64,000 nucleotides of DNA from a bacterium (GTDB lineage: Bacteria > Chloroflexota > Dormibacteria > Dormibacterales > Dormibacteraceae): the NCBI GenBank assembly GCA_004299235.1, contig SCQL01000017.1:62001-126000 (forward strand), given 5' to 3'. Positions 32,333-42,076 of the stretch are shown piece by piece; the first letter of the stretch is position 1, and each line of letters opens with the position of its first letter. Both the position numbers and the translations under genes were made by a program. The notes under the pieces are model-generated. The model worked only from the letters and a program-made list of their open reading frames with translations. It made no database searches and was not told where the DNA came from.

Positions 32333-33306
32333 GCGAGCAGATCCGGCACGACCTGGAGCTGCAGTGCCGCTCCCGCCTCGGCCGGCCCAACCTCCGCGTC
32401 GTCGCCGTCGAGCCCATCCCCGAAGGCCACTCCGGCTTCACCTACTTCCTATCCGTCGAGGACGGCGGCACCACCACCCGCTACGTCCTCCGCCTCCCCC
32501 CTCCCGGGGCGCGCATCGCCGGTCCCGCCGATGTCGTCCGTCAGGGCCGCATCATGGCCGCCCTGCACGCCGCCCGCCTCCCCACCCCCGCCATCGCGGT
32601 GTCGAGCGCCGACCCGGTGGTCGACGGCCGTCCTTTCGTCCTGATGAAAGCGGTCGATGGCGCGCGCATCGAAAAAGCCGGGGCCGAGCAGCCACCGCTG
32701 GAGATCGCCGCCTCGGCGGTGGAGGTCCTCAAGCGCCTTCACGCCCTGCCCCTGGATAGGACCGGGATCGGCGAGGAGGCACCGGTCGGGCTGCGGGCGG
32801 AGATGATGCGCTGGGCGTGGCTGATGCAGCGGGCGCCGGAGGAGCTCACGATCCGTGCCGGCGAGCTCGGGGGCCGGCTCGCGATACAGCTCCCGGCGGA
32901 GCGCGAACCGACTCTGGTCCACGGCGACTACCACTACGGCAACATGCTGTTTCGAGGCTCTGAGGTGGTGGCGGTCCTCGACTGGGAGATCGCCGAGATC
33001 GGCCAGCCGCTCCTGGATCTGGGGTGCCTGTGCACCGTCTCCCTCCGCCGGCGCTTCCGGGGCGCGCCCAACCCCGGCGGCGCCATCGACGCGAGCGCGG
33101 ACGAGCTGTACCGGCTGTACGGCGCGGATCCCCAGGAGATGCGCTGGTACTCGGCAATGAGCCTCTACAAATACGCCTCGATCTTCGGCTACAACCTCAT
33201 GCTCCACCGCCGCGGCAAGCGGCCCGACCCCATGTACGAGGGATTGACGGATACCATCACCGGCATGATCGACGAGGGCATCGCGCTGCTCGATCGCGGC
33301 GTGTAA
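32329..33306 (+). CDS. APH-family phosphotransferase (ACAD10/11-type kinase)
   Basis: A 325-residue protein. GHSGFTYFLSV with RYVLRLPPPG (nucleotide-binding lobe), catalytic loop TLVHGDYHYGNMLF (HGDxxxxN) and metal motif AVLDWEIAEIGQPLLDLG (DWE). This branch is fused to or next to acyl-CoA dehydrogenases (human ACAD10/11) and phosphorylates 4-hydroxyacyl-CoAs before elimination. The following gene is an acyl-CoA dehydrogenase, so the role transfers well. Confidence 0.88.
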   Translation: MSEQIRHDLELQCRSRLGRPNLRVVAVEPIPEGHSGFTYFLSVEDGGTTTRYVLRLPPPGARIAGPADVVRQGRIMAALHAARLPTPAIAVSSADPVVDGRPFVLMKAVDGARIEKAGAEQPPLEIAASAVEVLKRLHALPLDRTGIGEEAPVGLRAEMMRWAWLMQRAPEELTIRAGELGGRLAIQLPAEREPTLVHGDYHYGNMLFRGSEVVAVLDWEIAEIGQPLLDLGCLCTVSLRRRFRGAPNPGGAIDASADELYRLYGADPQEMRWYSAMSLYKYASIFGYNLMLHRRGKRPDPMYEGLTDTITGMIDEGIALLDRGV

Positions 33307-33315
33307 GGGGCGCCC

Positions 33316-34605
<1,290 letters not shown>

Positions 34606-34612
34606 AGGCGCG

Positions 34613-34637
34613 GGGGAGGCTGGATTTCCTCCTCCCC
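34613..34637. terminator. Bidirectional hairpin between convergent genes
   Basis: GGGGAGG (34613-34619) pairs with CCTCCCC (34631-34637) around an 11-base loop. It lies between the ends of the acyl-CoA dehydrogenase (+) and the MBL-rhodanese gene (-). No long T tract. Confidence 0.4.
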
Positions 34638-34651
34638 TCGATCCGCCAACG

Positions 34652-35998
34652 CTAGCCCGGGATGGTCTGCGCCAGGTGGAGGCGGTCCCAGTCCGAGTAG
34701 GGGCCGTTGACGTGGATGATGCGTTGCCGCCCCGCCTGCTCCAAAAGGCTCGCCGCGATGCCGGCGCGGTAGCCCGACGCGCAGTGGACGGCGACGGGCG
34801 CATCGGGCGGAATCTCCCCCACCCGGTACGGGATGTCGGGCAGATAGATGTGGACGGCGCCGGGCACGTGCCCCGCCGCCCATTCGTGCTCGTCACGCGT
34901 ATCGACCACGGTCATGGGCTCGGCGCTCAGGATCCACGAGGCCATGTCCTCGACGTCATGGGTTTCGAACGAGGACAGGTCCCGCCCGCTCTCGCGCCAC
35001 GCGTCCATGCCGCCTTCGAGCGCCCCGGCGATGGTGTCGAACCCGATGCGCAGCAGCTGACGCTGCGCCTCCCGATGCTGAGCTGGGGACCCGCCGGCCA
35101 GGACGATCTGGCGGCCGCGGGCGACGAGCCATCCCACCCAGGCGCTCAGGGGGCCGTCCAGCCCGACGCCGTAGCTGCCCGGGATGTGCCCGCGGTCGTA
35201 ATCGCGCCCGGGACGCACGTCCACCAGCGCCGCGCCCTCGGTCATGAGCCGCGCGACCGCCTCGGGGCTCAGGCTGGGGGGCGGCGCCGGGTGGCGGCCC
35301 AGCAGCTGGGCGCCCTCGCGGTTGATCCGCGCCATGTCGCGGTAGTAGGCGGGGTAGCGATGCTGGTTGAGCACGCGAGCCAGGAAGGGCATCAACTCGG
35401 TCGTCTGGAAGAACGGGTTGGTCGCCCGCTCCTGGCCCAACGTGGTCTCGTGCCCCCGGCGGCCCCCGGTGCCGCAGAACGAACCGCTGCCGTGAGTCGG
35501 GAACACGGCGATGTCGTCGGGCAGGCCGCGCAGCCGCACCTGCAGCGTGCGCAGGGCCTCGAGGGCGAGGTGGACCGCCATGTGCGGGCCGAGCAGGTCG
35601 GTCCGCGCGATCGCGCCCACCATGACCGCGCCGCCGGAGAAGAGCGCGCGCGGACGGTCCGCCTCGAGCAGGAGGTAGCTCAGGTGGTCCGGCGTGTGGC
35701 CTGGGGTGTGCAAGGCGCGCAGCGTCAGGCCGCCAAGCGACAGGTCCTCTCCCGGACGGAGCTCGTCGATGTTGGTCGCGGCCTCGGCCGCGAGCTCGCG
35801 CCGGCCGGAGACGAAATCGTTGTGCAGATGCGTATCGAGCGCGTGCGTCAGCCTGACGCCGAGGGATTCGGCCCGGCTCAGATATCCGTCGATATCGCGC
35901 AGGGGATCGATGACCAGCGCGACGTGGCGGTCAGGGTCGCAGACGAGAAAGCTCGAGTTGCCCAGCTCACGAGCGGGGATCGATTCAACCGTGAACAT
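34652..35998 (-). CDS. Metallo-beta-lactamase fold plus two rhodanese domains (persulfide-type sulfur enzyme)
   Basis: A 448-residue protein. The N-terminal MBL domain has THLHNDFVSG (H-x-H-x-D), HTPGHTPDHLSYLL and a third His in VFPTHGSGSFCG, fitting ETHE1-like persulfide dioxygenases that bind one iron. Rhodanese domain 1 (DVRPGRDYDRGHIPGS) lacks the active Cys; domain 2 (DTRDEHEWAAGHVPGA) keeps it in VHCASGYRAG. It is seven bases downstream of frdD and probably co-transcribed with frdABCD, an unusual pairing. Confidence 0.85.
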   Translation of the reverse strand: MFTVESIPARELGNSSFLVCDPDRHVALVIDPLRDIDGYLSRAESLGVRLTHALDTHLHNDFVSGRRELAAEAATNIDELRPGEDLSLGGLTLRALHTPGHTPDHLSYLLLEADRPRALFSGGAVMVGAIARTDLLGPHMAVHLALEALRTLQVRLRGLPDDIAVFPTHGSGSFCGTGGRRGHETTLGQERATNPFFQTTELMPFLARVLNQHRYPAYYRDMARINREGAQLLGRHPAPPPSLSPEAVARLMTEGAALVDVRPGRDYDRGHIPGSYGVGLDGPLSAWVGWLVARGRQIVLAGGSPAQHREAQRQLLRIGFDTIAGALEGGMDAWRESGRDLSSFETHDVEDMASWILSAEPMTVVDTRDEHEWAAGHVPGAVHIYLPDIPYRVGEIPPDAPVAVHCASGYRAGIAASLLEQAGRQRIIHVNGPYSDWDRLHLAQTIPG

Positions 35999-36005
35999 GC
36001 CTGCA

Positions 36006-36419
36006 TCAGCCGAGCGATATCGGCGCCGTGGTCAGCAGCACCCAGATGGTGAGCAGCGTGACGGCGACCGCGCCGCCATAGAAGATGACCTGCGCCGGAA
36101 GCGTTTTCGCCGCCGGCACGCCCAGGTCGACCACGAGGTAGCGCAGGCGGTGGGCGAAATGGAAGAAGGGCACCGCCACCAGCAGCAGCACGTACAGCTT
36201 CACGATCGGGTTGCCGAGGATGCCGATCCAGGTGTCGTAGTGCCGGTCGACGACGCGGACGATTCCGAGGGGGCCGAGTATGCCCTGGACGAGGATGTGC
36301 ACCGGGAGCAGGATGGCGGCCAGCACCCCACCCTGCGCGAACATGAACCACCAGAAGAGGTGCGCCAGCGACGGTTGCCGGCCGCGCGAGCGCCCCTGAT
36401 GCGCCATCGCCGCGCTCAT
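36006..36419 (-). CDS. frdD: Fumarate reductase membrane subunit D
   Basis: Start at ATG 36419, overlapping the frdC stop (ATGA); a longer open frame upstream is a shadow of frdC. 137 residues, three helices: LFWWFMFAQGGVLAAILLPVH, VKLYVLLLVAVPFFHFAHRL, VIFYGGAVAVTLLTIWVLL. Layout and residues resemble E. coli FrdD (heme-free, type D anchor). It binds quinol together with FrdC. Confidence 0.85.
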   Translation of the reverse strand: MSAAMAHQGRSRGRQPSLAHLFWWFMFAQGGVLAAILLPVHILVQGILGPLGIVRVVDRHYDTWIGILGNPIVKLYVLLLVAVPFFHFAHRLRYLVVDLGVPAAKTLPAQVIFYGGAVAVTLLTIWVLLTTAPISLG

Positions 36420-36832
36420 CTGCCGAACCCGATCAGCACGGCCCCGATGACGATCGAGGCCACGGCCCACGCGCCGAACTGCGAGGCCACGACCAGCCGC
36501 GACGGGATGGGCCGGCCTAGGAACTTGAAATGGAGGATCACCCCCGCCAGGCTCAGGAACGTGACGCTGTGATACAGCGCGAACAAAAGGCAGATGACGC
36601 TGAAGATGACGAAGGGGAGCGAGCCGTGCGGTGAGTAGCTCGCGGCCCCGCTCCCCGCGCGCTTGATCTCGACCAGAAACCACAGCAGCCACAGAGCGAG
36701 CGGCAGGGCCGTGAACTCGCGGACCATGTAGAAGAGGTAGTGGCGCTTTTGCGTCCACCACCCGGTGGGCATCACCCACCCGTAGGCCCGCCTGCCGCCG
36801 CGGGCCGCGGCCGGCGCCTCCGATGCGCTCAT
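36416..36832 (-). CDS. frdC: Fumarate reductase membrane subunit C
   Basis: ATG 36832, overlapping the frdB stop (ATGA). 138 residues. The N-terminal MPTGWWTQKRHYLFYMVREF closely follows the E. coli FrdC pattern 'TWW.K..FY.FYMLREGTA'; three helices follow. It lacks the His pairs that ligate haem in type B/C anchors, as far as can be judged. It anchors FrdAB to the membrane. Confidence 0.87.
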   Translation of the reverse strand: MSASEAPAAARGGRRAYGWVMPTGWWTQKRHYLFYMVREFTALPLALWLLWFLVEIKRAGSGAASYSPHGSLPFVIFSVICLLFALYHSVTFLSLAGVILHFKFLGRPIPSRLVVASQFGAWAVASIVIGAVLIGFGR

Positions 36833-37569
36833 TCGCGGTTTCCGTACGGCAGCACGAATCGCATCGTGGTGTCGAGCTTGGTCTGCTGGATGGCCTTGGC
36901 CGGGTCGACCCCCTTGGGGCACACCACCGAGCACTCGCCGACGAAGCTGCATTCCCAGATGCCTTCCGAGTGGGCGATCACCGGCAGCCGCTCCCGGGTG
37001 CCCTGGTCGCGCGAGTCGAGGTTGTAGCGCCGCGCCAGCGCGATGGCCGCGGGACCGAGGAACTCGTCGTTCAGGCCGTACACCGGGCACGCCGCGTAAC
37101 ACAGCATGCAGTTGATGCACTGGCTGAACTGCCGGAAGTCGTCGATCTGCGCCGTCGTCTGCCGGTGCTCGCCCGCCCCGAGCGGCAGGTCCTGCTTGCG
37201 GATGATCCACGGCTTAATGGACTTCAGCTTGCGCATGAAGTCCTCGATGTCGATCACCAGGTCGCGAACGACCGGGAAGTTGCTCAGCGGGTTGACCACG
37301 ATCGGTCGGGGCCAGTAGTCGCGCACGAACGCGTTGCAGGTCAGCTTCGGCGTGCCGTTGACCATCATCCCGCAGCTGCCGCAGATCCCCATCCGGCACG
37401 ACCACCGGTAGCTCAGGCTCCCGTCGACGTGCGCCTTGATGTAGTTGAGCGCGTCCAGGACGACCATGCTCTGGTCGCTGAAGGGAATTTCGTAGGTCTG
37501 CAGGCGCGGCGCCCGGTCCTTCTCGGGGTCGAACCGCGTCGCCTGGATGGTGATCTTCTTCTCCATCAC
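36829..37569 (-). CDS. frdB: Fumarate reductase/succinate dehydrogenase iron-sulfur subunit
   Basis: A 246-residue protein. [2Fe-2S] ligands in SCRMGICGSCGMMVNG with a later C in LTCNAFV; [4Fe-4S] in CINCMLCYAACPVYG; [3Fe-4S] in CSFVGECSVVCPKGVDP. Start is ATG 37569 or the next Met at 37566. It carries electrons from quinol (FrdCD) to the flavin of FrdA. Confidence 0.93.
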   Translation of the reverse strand: MMEKKITIQATRFDPEKDRAPRLQTYEIPFSDQSMVVLDALNYIKAHVDGSLSYRWSCRMGICGSCGMMVNGTPKLTCNAFVRDYWPRPIVVNPLSNFPVVRDLVIDIEDFMRKLKSIKPWIIRKQDLPLGAGEHRQTTAQIDDFRQFSQCINCMLCYAACPVYGLNDEFLGPAAIALARRYNLDSRDQGTRERLPVIAHSEGIWECSFVGECSVVCPKGVDPAKAIQQTKLDTTMRFVLPYGNRE

Positions 37570-37582
37570 TCTTGCATCCCTC

Positions 37583-39295
37583 TCAGTACGAGCGCGCCTG
37601 CGGCTTGAAGTTGGTGATGTGGACGTCGCGGTACTCGAGGCGCGGCGCCAGCTCGTCGGTGTGGTGGGCGATGGTGTGCTTCAGGTATTCGCCGTCCAGC
37701 CGCTCCGGGAAATCGCGCCGAGCGTGGGCGCCGCGGGACTCCTCGCGCGCCAAGGCCGAGTAGGTGATGGCGTCCGCCACCTCGAGCATGAAATCCAATT
37801 CCAGGGCGGCGGTCAGCTCGGTGTTGAACGTCCGGCTCGAATCCTCGATCTTGATCCGCTCGAATCGCTCGCGCAGCTCGCCGATCTGCCGGGTCAGCTT
37901 GCCCAGGCCGTCGCGCGTGCGGAACACGCCGGCGCCCGCATCCATCTCCTTCTGCAGCTGCTCGCGGATGACGCCGATTCGCTCCTCGCCGCCCCGCTTG
38001 TCGAGATAGGCGTCCTCGACGCGGCGCGCCTCGTCCTTCAGCAGCGCGGCGACAGGGTTGGCGCCGGCCGCGCCGGCGGAGCTCGCGTGATGGGCCGCCG
38101 CCCGGCCCGCCGCGGCGCCGAACACCAGGCACTCGGACAGCGAGTTGGAGCCCAGCCGGTTGCCGCCGTTCAAGCCGACGTTGGCGCACTCGCCGGCGGC
38201 GAACAGTCCGCTCAGCGAGGTCGCGCCGTAGATGTCGACATCCACCCCGCCCATCATGTAGTGCTGCACCGGCCGCACCGGGATGGGGTCGGTGACGATG
38301 TCGATGCCGACGAACTCCCGTCCGAGCTCCCGCATGAAGGGCAGCTTGCGATCGATCACCGCTTCGCCGAGGTGGCGCACGTCGAGGTGCATGTACTGGC
38401 CATGGGGGCCTTCGAAACCGCGGCCCGCCTCGAACTCGGTGGTCATAGCGCGAGAGAGGATGTCGCGGGGTCCCAGCTCCATCTTGTTGGGCACGTAGCG
38501 CTTGAGGAAGCGCTCGCCATCCTTGTTGGTGAGGTAGCCGCCCTCGCCGCGGACCGCCTCGGTGATCAGGATGCCGGTGTAAGGCAGTCCGGTCGGGTGG
38601 AACTGGACCATCTCCATGTCCTTGAGCCCGACGCCGGCGCGGTAGGCCAGCGCCATGCCGTCGCCGGTGCAGATGTTGCCGTTGGTGCTGAACGCGTAGA
38701 CGCGGCCCGCGCCACCGGTGGCCAGGATCACCGCTTTCGCGGTGATGGCGTCGAAGCGCCCGCTGCGCTGGTCGAGCGCGACCACCCCGACGCAGCGCCC
38801 GTCTTCGACCAGCAGCTTGGTCACGAAGGCCTCGTCGTGGCGGTGGATCTGCGGGTACTTGAGCGAGGTCTGGAACACGGTGTGGAGCATGTGGAAGCCG
38901 GTCTTGTCAGCGGCGAAGCAGGTGCGCCAGGTGGTCATGCCGCCGAACGGCCGGGCCGAGATCTTGCCGTCCGGGTCGCGGTTCCAGGGACACCCCCAGT
39001 GCTCCATCTGGATGACCTCGAGCGGCGCCTCGCGCACGAAAGCCTCGACCACGTCCTGATCAGCGAGGTAGTCCGAGCCTTTGATGGTGTCGAAGGCGTG
39101 GGTCTCGTAGCTGTCCTCAGGCCGCAAGACCGCCGCGGCTCCGCCCTCGGCGGAGACGGTGTGGCTGCGCATCGGATAGACCTTGGAGACCAGCCCGACC
39201 TTGACCCTGGGATTGGTCTCCACCGCGGCTATCGCCGCCCTGAGACCGGCGAGCCCTCCGCCGACGACCAGGACGTCGTAGCTCTCGAAGTCCAT
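37583..39295 (-). CDS. frdA: Fumarate reductase/succinate dehydrogenase flavoprotein subunit
   Basis: A 570-residue protein. FAD-binding VVGGGLAGLRAAIAAVE, flavinylation His in MRSHTVSAEGG, HPTGLPYTGILITEAVRGEG (active site with His and Arg), GGVDVDIYGATSLSGLFAAGEC and NRLGSNSLSECLVFG. First gene of frdABCD, 13 bases before frdB. With FrdC/D of the E. coli type it is likely to run as a quinol:fumarate reductase, although it may also oxidise succinate. Divergent from the FAD oxidase at 39335. Confidence 0.94.
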   Translation of the reverse strand: MDFESYDVLVVGGGLAGLRAAIAAVETNPRVKVGLVSKVYPMRSHTVSAEGGAAAVLRPEDSYETHAFDTIKGSDYLADQDVVEAFVREAPLEVIQMEHWGCPWNRDPDGKISARPFGGMTTWRTCFAADKTGFHMLHTVFQTSLKYPQIHRHDEAFVTKLLVEDGRCVGVVALDQRSGRFDAITAKAVILATGGAGRVYAFSTNGNICTGDGMALAYRAGVGLKDMEMVQFHPTGLPYTGILITEAVRGEGGYLTNKDGERFLKRYVPNKMELGPRDILSRAMTTEFEAGRGFEGPHGQYMHLDVRHLGEAVIDRKLPFMRELGREFVGIDIVTDPIPVRPVQHYMMGGVDVDIYGATSLSGLFAAGECANVGLNGGNRLGSNSLSECLVFGAAAGRAAAHHASSAGAAGANPVAALLKDEARRVEDAYLDKRGGEERIGVIREQLQKEMDAGAGVFRTRDGLGKLTRQIGELRERFERIKIEDSSRTFNTELTAALELDFMLEVADAITYSALAREESRGAHARRDFPERLDGEYLKHTIAHHTDELAPRLEYRDVHITNFKPQARSY

Positions 39296-39334
39296 CTTGG
39301 CGCGTACATGTTAATTGGGCCCGCCTATCACTCC

Positions 39335-40438
39335 ATGCCTCGCGCCGATTACCCTGACCGTCGCGTGAAAACGGGGATTCCGTTCTGGGCGCCACCCACC
39401 GAGCGCTACCCGGGGCGCCTGCCCGGCCGGGCCGATGTGCTCGTCGTCGGCGGTGGGATCACCGGCGTCAGCCTCCTGCACCACCTGGCGCGCCGCCGCA
39501 TGGATGCGGTGCTGGTGGAACGAAGGCGACTCGCCGCCGGCGCCAGCGGGCGCAACGCGGGTTTCCTGCTGGCGGGGGTGGCGGCGAGCTACGCCGAGGC
39601 CGTCCGCCTGTTCGGGCGTGATCAGGCCCGCGAGGTTTGGCAGCTCACCAACGAGAACCACGACCGCATGCTCGAAGCGGTCGCCGGCGAGGACGTCGGA
39701 CACCGGCGCCTGGGCAGCGCGACCCTGGCCTCAGGCGACGAGGAAAGGCTCCAGCTCGAGGAGTCGCACGAGCTGCTGCGCGAGGATGGCTTCGAAGCCC
39801 GCTGGGACGGCAGGTGCCTCAGCAACCCGCGCGACGGCGAGGTCGACCCGGCGGCGCTGGTCGGCGCCCTGGCGCGGCGCGCTCAGCCCGGCGCGATCCG
39901 CGAGGGGGTCGAGGTGACCGCGATCGAAGCGAGCCGCGGCGGCCTGGTCGTGCGTGCCGGTGAAGACGAGTGCCGGGCGGGGCTGGTCATTCTCGCGACC
40001 AACGCCTACACGCCGCTGCTGCTGCCGCAGGTGCAGATCCGCCCCTTGCGAGCGCAGATGCTGGCGTGCGGACCGATACCGAAGCCGGTGTGCGACCGAC
40101 CCACCTATTCCCACTTCGGCTACCGCTACTGGCGGCAGCTCGCAAGCCGCGAGGTGCTCATCGGCGGCTGGCGCGACGCTTCGATGGACACCGAGGTCGG
40201 CTACGACGAGCAGCCCACGCCCCGGATCCAGGCGCTTCTCGACGCCCAGCTCGAGCGCCTCGGCGCCGCGGGGGAGGTCACCCATCGCTGGGCGGGCACG
40301 ATGGGATTCACCGCCTCGGGCCTGCCGCTGGCCGGGCCGCTCGACGGGATGCCGAACGTCCACATCTGCGCCGGCTTCAACGGCCACGGCATGGGGTTCG
40401 CATTCGTGACCGCCAAGCGGGTGGTGGACTCGCTCTAG
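39335..40438 (+). CDS. FAD-dependent oxidoreductase (DAO/glycine-oxidase-like)
   Basis: Start at ATG 39335 (MPRADYPDRRVKTGIPFWAP); ATG 39308 is possible. About 367 residues. FAD motif VLVVGGGITGVSLLHHLARR with ERRRLAAGASGRNAGFLLAG (typical of the DAO family), IRPLRAQMLACGP, RYWRQLASREVLIGGWRD, and the C-terminal THRWAGTMGFTASGLPLAGP with CAGFNGHGMGFAF. It oxidises an amine or amino acid; related proteins include gamma-glutamylputrescine oxidase. The larger open frame to its left is antisense to frdA. Confidence 0.9.
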   Translation: MPRADYPDRRVKTGIPFWAPPTERYPGRLPGRADVLVVGGGITGVSLLHHLARRRMDAVLVERRRLAAGASGRNAGFLLAGVAASYAEAVRLFGRDQAREVWQLTNENHDRMLEAVAGEDVGHRRLGSATLASGDEERLQLEESHELLREDGFEARWDGRCLSNPRDGEVDPAALVGALARRAQPGAIREGVEVTAIEASRGGLVVRAGEDECRAGLVILATNAYTPLLLPQVQIRPLRAQMLACGPIPKPVCDRPTYSHFGYRYWRQLASREVLIGGWRDASMDTEVGYDEQPTPRIQALLDAQLERLGAAGEVTHRWAGTMGFTASGLPLAGPLDGMPNVHICAGFNGHGMGFAFVTAKRVVDSL

Positions 40439-40444
40439 CCGGTT

Positions 40445-40480
40445 CCACCTCCGCCCCCTCCCGGTCACGCGGGGAGGTGG
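40445..40480. terminator. Hairpin between convergent oxidoreductase and dipeptidase genes
   Basis: CCACCTCC (40445-40452) pairs with GGAGGTGG (40473-40480) with a 20-base GC-rich loop. It overlaps the last codons of the dipeptidase gene and directly follows the stop of the oxidoreductase gene. Confidence 0.4.
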
Positions 40481-41427
40481 TTGCCGAGGAAGCTGATCCA
40501 GTTGCCGCCCAGGATCCCGTCGACCTGGGCTCGATTGAATTGACGTCGCAACCGCGGCGCCAGGTCCTTGAGCTCGGCGAGATCGCTCAGCGGCGCTTCC
40601 TTGGAGCCGAAGCCACCATCCAGGTCGGTGCCGAGTCCGACGTGTTCGGGGCCGCCGGCGGCGCGAGCCAGGTGCACCGCATGGCGGACGACGTCGTCGA
40701 AGGTGGCGCGGCCCGACGACCGCAGGTGTCGCTGGTAGAAGCTGATGCCGATGATGCCGCCGCGGCGCGCGACCTCGGCCGCCGTCGCATCGGTGATCTG
40801 ACGATCGCCGGGCACGATCGCCCGCGCGTTGCTGTGAGAGGCCATGATCGGTCCGCGCCACAGCGCCAGCGCCTCCGCCACCGACTGCTCGGCCATGTGG
40901 CTGAGGTCCAGGATCACGCGCTTGCGGCGCATGGCCTTCAGCAGCTGCACGCCCAATTCGGTCAGGCCTCCCGGCGCGCCGGTGCCGCCGCTGTAGCGCG
41001 TGGCGCCCCACGCCGGTCCGATGATGCGCACGCCCATGTCGGTCCACGCTCCCAGCTGAGAGGGAGTCTCCACCGGGTCCGCGCCCTCCATGAGCAGCAC
41101 CGCGGCGAGCCGGCCCTTCTTCCAACCCTTGACGTAGGCGTCGAGCTCGGCCCGGTCGTGGATGAACGCGAGCCCGCTGCTCCGGTAGTAGTTGACCTGC
41201 GCCACGGCCATGAGGTGCGCCTCGTGCGCGGTCTCGTAGACAAAGCGCGTGCGCATCGCTCGCCGGGCACGAGCGGGCGCCGTGTACAGGGTCGCGAAGA
41301 CCAGGCCCACCCCGGCGCCGGCCAGCGACGAGCGGCTGACGACATAGCCCGGCGCCGGCGGCCCAAGAAAGCCACGGCCGCCCGCGATCGCGTTCCAACC
41401 GATGTCGAGGTGGGCGTCGACGATCAC
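40465..41427 (-). CDS. Membrane-dipeptidase family (M19) metallopeptidase
   Basis: A 320-residue protein: VDAHLDIGWNA (first zinc ligands, HxD), VLLMEGADPV (bridging Glu), LDLSHMAEQSV (His), IMASHSNARAI (second SH motif), and HVGLGTDLDGGF. M19 enzymes split dipeptides, including D-residues. No signal peptide, so it is cytosolic here. Convergent with the FAD oxidase; a D-amino-acid or amine route is possible but unproved. Confidence 0.9.
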   Translation of the reverse strand: MIVDAHLDIGWNAIAGGRGFLGPPAPGYVVSRSSLAGAGVGLVFATLYTAPARARRAMRTRFVYETAHEAHLMAVAQVNYYRSSGLAFIHDRAELDAYVKGWKKGRLAAVLLMEGADPVETPSQLGAWTDMGVRIIGPAWGATRYSGGTGAPGGLTELGVQLLKAMRRKRVILDLSHMAEQSVAEALALWRGPIMASHSNARAIVPGDRQITDATAAEVARRGGIIGISFYQRHLRSSGRATFDDVVRHAVHLARAAGGPEHVGLGTDLDGGFGSKEAPLSDLAELKDLAPRLRRQFNRAQVDGILGGNWISFLGNHLPA

Positions 41428-41485
41428 GCGGCAGGCGCCCCCACGAACATCGCCGACGAGAATAGCTTGACGCCGAAAGCTGTAT

Positions 41486-42076
41486 TTGGTAATAATGAAT
41501 TCCTACACTATGAATGATTCCACTATGAAGCACCCCGAACACCTCGACCACGCCACCGCACCCGTTTACGAGCTCGCCCGCGACGACGCCGGACGCCTGT
41601 ACAGCGTCGCCATGCGCCAACTCTTCCAGCCGCTCCAGGTCGACGTCAGCGTGATCGAGGCCATGTCGGCGCTGCGGATCGCCGCCCGCGCCCTGCACCA
41701 CCTCCAGGAGCGGTGGGCGGACCAGCACGGGCTCAGCGAGGGCCGGCTGGGCGTGCTGTTCCGCCTGTACCGCTGCGGGGCGACGCCGCTCGGCGACCTG
41801 GCCCACAACCTCGACTCCACGCCTCGCAACATCACCGGCCTGGTCGACCATCTGGAGCGCGACGGCCTGGTCGAGCGCGTCCCCGACCCCGACGACCGGC
41901 GTTCGGTTCACGCCCGCCTGACCGAGCCCGGCCGGGCCCGCATCGAGGCGATCTGGAAAGAAGGGCTCGAGCACCAGCAGGAGCTCGCGGAGGGATTGAG
42001 CCAGGACGACCTGGCGCAGCTTCGACACCTGTGCCTGCAGCTGGTGGAGAACGCCAGAAAGGAACTGGGAAAGTGA
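41486..42076 (+). CDS. MarR-family regulator
   Basis: Up to 196 residues from a start at 41486; ATG 41495 or inner Mets are also possible. Winged helix GLSEGRLGVLFRLYRCGATP, then LGDLAHNLDSTPRNITGLVD and HLERDGLVERVPDPDDRRSV (the DxRS wing). The leader contains a repeated CACTATGAA (two copies around 41507-41528), which could be an operator or chance. Its stop overlaps the MFS start (GTGA), so it likely represses its own efflux operon. Confidence 0.9.
   Translation: MVIMNSYTMNDSTMKHPEHLDHATAPVYELARDDAGRLYSVAMRQLFQPLQVDVSVIEAMSALRIAARALHHLQERWADQHGLSEGRLGVLFRLYRCGATPLGDLAHNLDSTPRNITGLVDHLERDGLVERVPDPDDRRSVHARLTEPGRARIEAIWKEGLEHQQELAEGLSQDDLAQLRHLCLQLVENARKELGK

Noticed and set aside
37547-40438. 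A 963-codon plus-strand frame
   Set aside because: Its first 590 codons are antisense to frdA with arginine/valine/leucine-rich composition; only the end (39335-40438) is a real FAD oxidoreductase.
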